49,804 nt of DNA from an uncultured bacterium (lineage in GTDB: Bacteria; Myxococcota_A; Bradymonadia; UBA7976; VGTA01), in the NCBI GenBank assembly GCA_943788935.1, contig CALSSE010000018.1:1-49804 (forward strand). Reading direction: 5' to 3'. Below are positions 18,418 to 25,900 of this stretch, in pieces. Within the stretch, counting starts at the first letter, position 1. Every line of letters begins with the position of its first letter. The position numbers and the translations under genes are program-made. A model generated the notes under the pieces. It was not told the origin of the DNA. It did no database searches and saw only the letters and a list, made by a program, of their open reading frames with translations.

Positions 18418-19329
18418 ATGAAACAAATTAATCTAACGATATATGTTTTTATCGTAACTTTATTGGGGGGGATCGCTCTCCTAAGAGCAACTAGCTTCTT
18501 AACTAGTCTCAGAAAAAAGCGACTTCGGTGGCTTAAACGAAACGACCGATTAGAGCCCTTTGTATATGAGAGTTCACCTTTTGGTGAGGCAGAAATAGAA
18601 GCCAAACGCCACGCCCAAAGTAAAGCTGCGATCGAGAGCCAGTTCAGTGTGTCGCGCAAGTTAACCGTCCCATTTATCATCATTATGGTTATGATCGCTC
18701 TCAGCATCCCTTTTTTGCCGAACATTCCAGCGACGGCGCTCTCTGCTTTATTTGCTATTTTCACTTTATTTCTAGGTGTCGTTATTCGGCCATTTTTAGA
18801 GAACGCAGTCTCAGGGCTAATCTTGAGCTCTTCTAAATTGATTCGTATCGGAGATACCGTAGAAGTCGATGGTTTTTACGGAACGATCGAGGACATTAGT
18901 CCAACGCATACAACCGTCAAAAATTGGGATTGGCGGAGAATCGTTAAACCGAACTCACAGATGCTTAATGATAAAATCATCAATCACTCTCTTCAAAGTG
19001 GAATACAGTGGGCCCATGTAGACTTCTATCTTCAGCTCGACTGTAATATTGATCACTTCGAGACCGCGCTCCTCGAGAGCGTCCGACAGTCAAAGTATCG
19101 TTTAGAGGAGACAGAGGTCGATTTTTGGATGATGGAGCTTGACCATTATTCAGCGCGATGTCGCATCGCCGCTTGGGCACAAAACCCTTCAGAAGCCTTC
19201 TATTTAAAAGAAGAGATGAATCGAGCGGTCTCCAAGCTGATGTTCTCATTAGGAGTCGCCCCCCACGCGTTTAATGTGATTCAGATTAATGATCCACTTT
19301 TGGGAGCAGCGCCAATGCCCCGTAAATAG
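18418..19329 (+). CDS. Small-conductance mechanosensitive channel family protein (MscS-like)
   Basis: About 303 residues from ATG 18418; an in-frame GTG at 18388 would add ten residues. The protein has an N-terminal helix (IYVFIVTLLGGIALL), a second after residue 80 (KLTVPFIIIMVMIAL), and a pore helix ALSALFAIFTLFLGVVIRPF continuing LENAVSGLIL. The MscS beta domain follows, with IRIGDTVEVDGFYGTIEDIS, TTVKNWD and VKPNSQMLNDKIINHS, the family's most conserved stretch (GDxxxxxGxxGxVxxI...PNS). A C-terminal alpha/beta domain completes it. MscS channels open on membrane tension and release solutes on osmotic downshock. It is the one clearly intact gene in the decayed stretch 17.3-21.1 kb and has its own promoter. 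Confidence 0.82.
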   Translation: MKQINLTIYVFIVTLLGGIALLRATSFLTSLRKKRLRWLKRNDRLEPFVYESSPFGEAEIEAKRHAQSKAAIESQFSVSRKLTVPFIIIMVMIALSIPFLPNIPATALSALFAIFTLFLGVVIRPFLENAVSGLILSSSKLIRIGDTVEVDGFYGTIEDISPTHTTVKNWDWRRIVKPNSQMLNDKIINHSLQSGIQWAHVDFYLQLDCNIDHFETALLESVRQSKYRLEETEVDFWMMELDHYSARCRIAAWAQNPSEAFYLKEEMNRAVSKLMFSLGVAPHAFNVIQINDPLLGAAPMPRK

Positions 19330-19490
19330 CCGGGACCACATAGGCTTTGAGCGCGCTCTCATCACACGTCGTGTCTGTGAGGGCCACTGTCGCTAAGTTA
19401 AAAAGCTGAGACTGAAGGGGATTGATATTGGTAGCACAAAGCCTCTTTTCAGAGAGCTTGAGAGAGCTTGAGCTATCTTTAGGGTCTATC
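19330..19490 (-). pseudogene. Deletion remnant of a paralogue of the 16329-17195 lipoprotein gene
   Basis: Minus-strand sequence from about 19400 to 19330 repeats, with few changes, the block 16868-16798 of the lipoprotein gene. It encodes NLATVALTDTTCDESALKAY against NLATMALANTTCDESALKGF. The adjacent block around 19419-19490 resembles the region around that gene's start and leader (ATTGATATTGGTA, then CTTGAG/CTTGGG and AGCTTTAG near 17178-17230). The bases between these two blocks in the full gene are missing, so this copy has lost its signal peptide and most of its body. Clear sequence similarity; duplication followed by internal deletion is inferred. Confidence 0.65.
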
Positions 19491-19599
19491 TCACTATAAA
19501 TATGAGCTTTAATGACTATGAAGGGTATTAATATTGACCGCGTAAGCAAAATCTTGATAAGCAATAATTTCCAAATACACTCGTTTCATGGAGGTAATT

Positions 19600-20168
19600 T
19601 TGAAGGTCTTAACTAATATCATCCTCACAATGACTATTATCTGTTCTTTTGCTAGCGTCTGTTTACCAGCGTGCTTGTCGAAAAGGGAGACTCTTTAACC
19701 TTTACAGTTGATGCTTTCAGCGATAAAAGTGCAGTCGTGACGGTTGAGTGGTCTCAAAGGTTGAGTAAAAGATCAGCGAAATATGTCCAAGTGACCGCTG
19801 CCACCATAAGTAAGACTCCAAGTCTCACCATGCTCTTCATTGCCAAGCCCCTCGCCGATGCCATAAAGACAGCGAACTGTAAAGGAGCCAAATGCACCAT
19901 TAAAGTGGATGGTCGTATTCAATATGGTCAAAACTCAGAGAAAACTATGCGTTTCTTGGTTCTTCATGACAAGTCTAACAAGCCTTTCCAGCATCGTTTT
20001 GTTAACACTTCAACCCTGTCTACTTTCGCAAGTGGAGCAGAGATGCTCGCCAAGCAGGTCGACAGCGTGGGCGGCATAATCCCTCAAGTGGGAATGGCCG
20101 CCAAGGCAAGTCAACAAGCGATCAGCGCTGCCAAGGCCTTTGTTGGTGATCCCCTTCGTGATTTCTAA
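19600..20168 (+). pseudogene. Secreted protein gene broken by a one-base indel after the signal peptide
   Basis: A GGAGG Shine-Dalgarno five bases before TTG 19600 starts a good signal peptide (MKVLTNIILTMTIICSFASV, then CLPA). The frame then hits TAA about ten codons later. The next frame opens at GTG 19671 without a ribosome binding site and gives a 165-residue beta-rich, lysine-rich domain (VLVEKGDSLTFTVDAFSDKS...) ending in an Ala-rich helix and PLRDF. Joining the two at CLPA/VLVE gives a normal exported protein, so one base appears lost near 19668. I do not recognise the mature domain. Co-directional with MscS, separated by the paralogue remnant. Confidence 0.6.
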
Positions 20169-20284
20169 ATCTTATCTCATGGTTTTCTAGAGCCCGGGTA
20201 AACATCGAGCGGTCTACTTGAGGAACAAATATCTTTAAGACACCCGAAGAGCGATCACGATAAGGCTTTGCTTCTTTTTGCCAA

Positions 20285-20464
20285 TCACATCGAATCATAA
20301 CTCACGAGGGCTTTCTTGACGAGACGTCCTCCTGTTGCCCCTTGTTTTCGGGGGGATATATCCCAACCAAAATGATCCTCATTGCCCAATCCATCGACCT
20401 CATTTTGAGAAATGACTGCCTCTCGTCCTACTCGATTTGGGTGAAAACAACCGAATAAGTACAT
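20285..20464 (-). CDS. Possible 59-aa ORF or gene remnant, antisense to the SDR pseudogene start
   Basis: ATG at 20464 opens 59 codons of plausible coding character: aromatic and charged residues such as ISQNEVDGLGNEDHFGWDIS, then a basic tail RLVKKALVSYDSM. The frame stays open upstream for about 30 more codons without another ATG, and no ribosome binding site is seen. It may therefore be the C-terminal remnant of a longer gene whose 5' part was replaced by the SDR fragment on the other strand. Not recognised. Low confidence because antisense ORFs can arise by chance. Confidence 0.25.
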   Translation of the reverse strand: MYLFGCFHPNRVGREAVISQNEVDGLGNEDHFGWDISPRKQGATGGRLVKKALVSYDSM

Positions 20465-21110
20465 CGGGTTATCACTATTCTCAGCACACCTCTCTTTACA
20501 CCAACCGCTATCATTTGAAGGTACCTTCGCGTGATCAGATCACTCCGCTCACCTTGGATCTCTCTGACTATCAGAGCGTGCGTGCGATGGCTGAGACTGT
20601 GTGTGCGAGCGGACAGCGATTGATGTCGTCATCAATAATGCAGGCTATAACCCCAAAGACAGCGTAGACAAAGACTACTTCATGAGCACTTTTAAGATCG
20701 AGCGATTCTCAGGCGAGAATATTGCAAGATCCCTAAACATCAACGCGCTCGCGCCGACAGAGCTTACCTCTAAGCTACTCCCATCTCTAGCGGATGACGC
20801 TGTTGTTCTTAACATCTCATCATGGCTCGGATCGATCGGAGCAAAAACAGGCGGCGGTCATTACGCATACGCAGGGAGCAAGGCCCTACTGAACATGTTC
20901 ACCAAGGCAATGGGGTTAGAATTTGCCGAAGGAAATCGGGGGGCTGTCGCGTTAAATCCTGGATGGATGCGCACAGATATGGGAGGCGCCCGCGCCAAGA
21001 ATACACCAGAAGATGTTGCGCGTGCTGTTCTTGATCTCTATGAGGCTGGCACGCTCAGTGAGAACAACGGCATGTTCCTCAATATCGACGGCTCACATCA
21101 CGAATGGTAG
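20437..21110 (+). pseudogene. Broken short-chain dehydrogenase/reductase (SDR)
   Basis: The second part (from about 20602) reads TAIDVVINNAGYNP, then LNINALAPTELTSKLLPSL, VVLNISSWLGSIG and GGHYAYAGSKALLNMFTKAM, with LNPGWMRTDMGG near the end. These are the NNAG motif, the catalytic Ser and YxxSK of classical SDRs. The first part (20437-20667) continues upstream in another frame with LTLDLSDYQSVRAMAETV, the D-x-x-D segment preceding NNAG. The break lies in a TGTGTGTG run at about 20598-20605, so gain of one TG would explain it. The N-terminal TGxxxGxG cofactor loop is missing from every frame upstream. The gene is therefore both truncated and frameshifted and should be inactive. Confidence 0.72.
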
Positions 21111-21197
21111 CAGCTGAGCTTGGGTCTGAGCTACCATTACCCTCACATCTTAGTTGTACCTCTGAGACCTTCTTCCTTGTCTTCTACTCTTGAGATA

Positions 21198-22016
21198 CTA
21201 GTCTTCTTGGTAAAAGGTTATGGGATGGGGTTTATTTAGGGTCTGAAGCGCCTCTTGATAAACAGAGTCTCCGTTGATCTTTTCAACGATAAACCGAGTG
21301 AGGTCGGACTGCACAATGAGCTTAGCTTGACCCTCAATCTTTATCTTACGCTCTAAGACAAGATCAGAGCTTATTGGGTCGAGCTCTTCTAGCTTAAGAG
21401 TCAAGTTAGATAACTCTGCTTGATCGACAAGGTCGACTAACGTTCTCTTTGGGTCTGGCTTTAGGCGCAGCTCATCACCAATCTGAACTCTTGATGGGAT
21501 GAGGTGTGCGCGATAGATAAGTTGGCTCTTAGCTCCTCGAATTGAGAGCCGAAACTCGGGATCTCCTGAAATATCCCATTTAAAGCCCCATTTGCTCTTT
21601 GCTTGCACAACGATCTCTTTAACTGTAAGCGCTCGCTGATCGGGGTGATAGCGAGTGATGGTCTTGATGGGGTGGATCTCATTAGAGATGAACTCATCAA
21701 GATGCTCTGAGATGTTTGATTTGATGAGCCGTTCTCTCAAATTAGCTTGATAAAAGCCTCTGAGACACAAGGTTTTTGTCGTGTTTGATCGACAGGCTCT
21801 ATCACTGAGTTTGTATTGATCATCTGTTGAGATCAATGACCACATTTCAGGTCTCGCGAGGAGATGACATGCTTTATGCCTAATCTTCGTGAAGTCAGTT
21901 GAGAGTGCCTTATAGGTTGTTGCCAAGCAATGATCAAGCGAGCTTTTAAGCGCTTCCTCGTAGCGCTCATAAGCGAGCAAGGCGATGAGTCTCCAATAGT
22001 CGTATTCGGTAAACAC
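21198..22016 (-). CDS. 3' part of a frameshifted secreted helical-repeat protein
   Basis: A 272-codon frame whose only nearby start is a GTG at 22016 without a ribosome binding site. It begins FTEYDYWRLIALLAYERYEE, a helix pair that fits directly onto the end of the helical region encoded by the upstream frame (21833-22894). The second half is more beta-rich and charged (KWGFKWDISGDPEFRLSI, LKLEELDPISSDLVLERKIK). No family was recognised. I infer that one base was lost near 22025 (between SSRA and DRVFTEY) and that the original product was about 560 residues. Confidence 0.6.
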   Translation of the reverse strand: MFTEYDYWRLIALLAYERYEEALKSSLDHCLATTYKALSTDFTKIRHKACHLLARPEMWSLISTDDQYKLSDRACRSNTTKTLCLRGFYQANLRERLIKSNISEHLDEFISNEIHPIKTITRYHPDQRALTVKEIVVQAKSKWGFKWDISGDPEFRLSIRGAKSQLIYRAHLIPSRVQIGDELRLKPDPKRTLVDLVDQAELSNLTLKLEELDPISSDLVLERKIKIEGQAKLIVQSDLTRFIVEKINGDSVYQEALQTLNKPHPITFYQED

Positions 22017-22894
22017 CCTGTCGCTCGAGAGCTTGCATCTTTAAGGTGAGGATTTAAGAGGGTGTCGCTGTATGGGGCGAGCGAGTCTGGCGTCATATGG
22101 CTTAGACCGGCGATTTTTCTAGTCGCCGAAGCGATGGGCAGCACAGCGCTTATAGTCGTACATATGATCTTGTCTTCTACAGGGCGAGTGTGTATGGATC
22201 CTGAGCAAAGCTGTCGCCTAAAGGAGCTTGGGAACGCCTTTTCTCCCAGGAAGATAAACTCGAGGATCTTTTGGAGAGGGAGTTCACAGTGCTCGCGAGT
22301 TTGATGAGTAGCACACTCTTGTGCGCTTTCAATGAGCTCTATATCAATGGTTTGATATATGCCTGCAAAGGCGCAGGCTAACCCCGACTTGGCCTCAGAG
22401 CTCGTGCCAGCGCGACAGAGCTGCGAGGCGGCGATGTGCTTGGCATATACTTGTATTGGATAGAAGGTGAAGGCATTAGAAAGCTGAGGCTTAAGAACCT
22501 CTTTACCTAAGGGGGCGCGAAAGACCTCCTCATATAAGTTTAGCGCTCGTGCCGACTCTCCTTTTGTCTCAAGAGATCGAGCGTGACAAACCTTCAAGGC
22601 GAGGTCAACAGGAGCAGAGGGCTCAAGTTGTGTGATCTCACGCTTCAAGAGATCAAGTCTCTCAGCGTTGAGATGAGCCGCAGCTGGCGAAGCGAGCCAA
22701 TCCTTAAGGTGCTCCTCCGCGCTTGAGGCTTTAATCTCAAGTTTACTGAGGATGGCGCTCAAGTCTTTGACGAGGTCTCCCTCGGAGCGCGGCGCCCAAA
22801 GGACCTCTTCCGCCTGGACGCTAGGCAAGGCTGATATGGTGGCGAGGATGATGACGATCAAATATTGAGTTAGCTCTGACTTTTGCGTGCTCAT
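21833..22894 (-). CDS. 5' part of a frameshifted secreted TPR-like protein
   Basis: ATG at 22894 follows AAGGGG at seven bases and starts a signal peptide (LTQYLIVIILATISALPSVQAEE). A more upstream ATG at 23032 would lie inside the preceding gene and is rejected. The mature part is helical with TPR-like spacing (LKVCHARSLETKGESARALN, LYEEVFRAPLG) and several Cys. Coding character ends near base 22020. The rest of this frame (to 21833) is out-of-frame overlap with 21198-22016, which carries the true continuation. It starts 11 bases after the stop of the giant membrane protein upstream, so the two form an operon and may act together in the envelope. Confidence 0.62.
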   Translation of the reverse strand: MSTQKSELTQYLIVIILATISALPSVQAEEVLWAPRSEGDLVKDLSAILSKLEIKASSAEEHLKDWLASPAAAHLNAERLDLLKREITQLEPSAPVDLALKVCHARSLETKGESARALNLYEEVFRAPLGKEVLKPQLSNAFTFYPIQVYAKHIAASQLCRAGTSSEAKSGLACAFAGIYQTIDIELIESAQECATHQTREHCELPLQKILEFIFLGEKAFPSSFRRQLCSGSIHTRPVEDKIICTTISAVLPIASATRKIAGLSHMTPDSLAPYSDTLLNPHLKDASSRATGCLPNTTIGDSSPCSLMSATRKRLKARLIIAWQQPIRHSQLTSRRLGIKHVISSRDLKCGH

Positions 22895-22905
22895 GTCTAA
22901 ACCCC

Positions 22906-25900
22906 TTAATCTGCGCTCGGCGCTGTGAAGATAACACTTAAGGCGTAAATCGCGTATGTTGTCAGCACCGCAGCGAGGGTCGTCGCGCCAAAAAAGCCTA
23001 AATGAAAGATCGCCCCAAAGCGCTCGGTGCATAGAGCGATCAAATGAGTCGCCGCGCCAAAGAAGCTCAAACCGCTTAAGAGACCAAACAAGAGACCGAG
23101 CGATAGCGAAGAGAAGAGGTCATTGCTCTGTTCTCGGGCATAGAACTTGGTCCCGACCATCATTGTGATCATAGCGCCGACGCCAACAGCGCAAACTGAG
23201 AGAGAGTAGGTCGTGCAGAGGAGGAGAGTGAGCACAGATATGCTCACGAGATACTCTCCTAACGAGCCTTGACTGCTCAGTTGGCTTGGCGTAAACCCAC
23301 GCTCTAGCTCTCCAACTTCACTCTCACAGCTCCTCTCGATCTGTAACTCGATCGACTCTGGCGCAGAAATGCTGAAGCCATGTTGTAAGATCGGAGCGAG
23401 CAGGAACAGATTGAAGATACAGTGAACCCCATAGATCATCTGAGTCGCGAAGCCGTGAACCTCTTCCATATCGTGGAGGCTAATCCCGAGGAGGCCAAAG
23501 ACAGGACCAAACCATGACTGTACTGTAGAGATGAACAGTAGCTCCTTTGTCACCTCAGTCTGACCGAGCGCGAAGAGGTGAACTCCAAGCATTAAGACCG
23601 AGAGCCCCATTGCCTTCACCGCGAGCTTCGCGATACTAAAGCGACCGATCACGCTGTAGATGTCAAGCTCATACCACTGCAAGAAACTCAAGAGCGCTCC
23701 CCGAGTTCTGCTCAGAGGTCGCTCAAGGGTATGAAGGCTCGCGTGAGCGCGGTTGAGGTGCTTGATGAAGCGTCGGTGATAATAGCGCCACTCTCTGTGA
23801 CGACCTTTATTCTGAGCTGCGCTGTAGAGGTGTTTATAGAATCGAGCGTTACGCAGGTGGTCTTGGGTAGAGAGCTGACCTCGACTCACCCTGTTTCGAT
23901 ACCAATGATTAAAGCCACGAGTCTTCTTGAGGGCTTTGACTGCGCTCACCGGCGCTGGGATCGAGCGATACGGCTCTAGCTGATAGGTCATCTCGCCGAG
24001 ACCTAGCGGGTGCACGAGTAGCTCATTATAACTCAGCTTGTCAAAGATGACGAGGGGCTCAAAAGGGACCGAGACCTCCTCTTCGACCTGGCCAAACTCA
24101 TCGAAGAGACTCACGTTGAGCATCGTTTTACCTAACCGAGAGAGATCGAGTACTCTGGTGATGATGCTCTTCTCTAAGTTCACGGTGAGGCTCACTGCAT
24201 CCTTTGGCTCATTGAGGTGTGGTGTCGCGATGGACAAGGCTCTTTCAAAGCGGGTCTCCCTAAGATCAATGGTGACGTTATTGACGACCTGAATGGTTGA
24301 TTTGTCGGGGCGGGGCTCGATCGTAAAGTCTGTGAGGTTGAGAGACTCATGCAAGACCGCAGATTGGAGGCTGAGCTGTCGCTGAATTGTGATCATGTTC
24401 AGAGACAGGTTCCCCATCAACTCGCTCTCTTTGAAGCTCTCTTGAGCGTCGCTCAGAAAGGTGCAGAGGTGGAGTTCAGTTTCGCCCTTGATGTGAGCGC
24501 CAGCGAAAGTTCTGAGGCCATCGATATCAGATCTCTCAAAGTGCGCGTCTTTATGAATGATCGCTTCAGCAAACACCTCATCACACAGCGCAGAGTGAGA
24601 GACCTCAAGGCGCTGGTATTCAAGCCAACTGAAGCAGCGGTTCCTCACAAAAGAGGACTCCTTCACCTTGAAACGCTTGATGCTAGGTCGAGATAAGAGC
24701 CTGCTGAGCTTGCTGCTGAGCCGGGTCTTTAGCTCGCTATAATGGGCGAGATCAAGCCGCTCTTCCTCCTCCGTGAAAGACTCATTATTAATGGATGAGC
24801 GGTCGATCTCCCACTCTTGAATCTCTGTAGGTTGATACTCTTGTTTAACCCTCTCGATCAGGCTGTCCGCTAGTTTTTGATCGTGATAGATCTTGGCGCG
24901 CTGACCTTGTGAAGAGCTAAGATCGTCATCATTGAACAAGATAATGGGATAGACAATCTCACGTAGCGAGCCTGTCGACTCGGTATCCTCATCTTCTGGG
25001 TCATGATTGCTGGATTCACTCTCTATATCATTATGATTTAATTGATCATCTAGCATTTGAAGATAACGCTTATGCTCCAGCTCTCCCATAAGGACAAAGA
25101 GGTCGGAGCGAGGCTCTCCGTCTCTCGTGAGCGCGTTGAGCTCATAAGGCAAGGTCCCCTTTGGTACAGGTAAATACTTCTCTTCAAAGGGCCTGCTCTC
25201 AATCCCCGCGAGCTGAGTTTGAGTGATCTGCAGCTCTTGATAAACATTCTGCTCTGGGAGATAGCGTAAAAGTTTAATGAGCCGGCTTGGCGCTCGCCAC
25301 ATCCTCAACATCGCGAGCTGCATTCGGCTCATCTTAATCGTGTTTAGACGAGCACGCCTGAGGTCGACTCGGTGGAAGTGTGAGACTGATAGCTGCACTT
25401 CCTCAGCTTTTACTTCATCAAGACCGAGGACCGATTGATTCGCCTCCCCTCTCATAAGTTGTTGTGGCTCAGATTTGACCGTTTCAAGGGCGTTGCGATT
25501 GATCTCTTGAAGGATGAGCTTCTGCGCATTTGAGCCTTTAAAGTTGAGTTCCTCTACGTTGAGTTTGGACAGTCGTGTCTCCCCAAGTAGCTCCGAATGT
25601 GTGATCCTCAGCTGTTGATAAGCGCCGCCGGTAAGTGAGAGCTCTTCTATTCTAGACCGATTAAATGAGAGACAGACTTGGGGAGAAAGATTCACTTGAT
25701 CCCGCTCTGTGAGCTCAACTTGAGGATAGGAGATCGCGAAGTGATCAAGCTGAGCCCTATTGAAAGTGAACTGTTGGCTGAGCTCTGTATTTGACTGAAC
25801 TCTGATCAATAGATCGCTGAGATTGCTCTGATCAAGACCTTCAAACGAACGGCTCATCAGCTTGTCTTTATTGTTCTTATCAAGATTAGACAGCGCTGCA

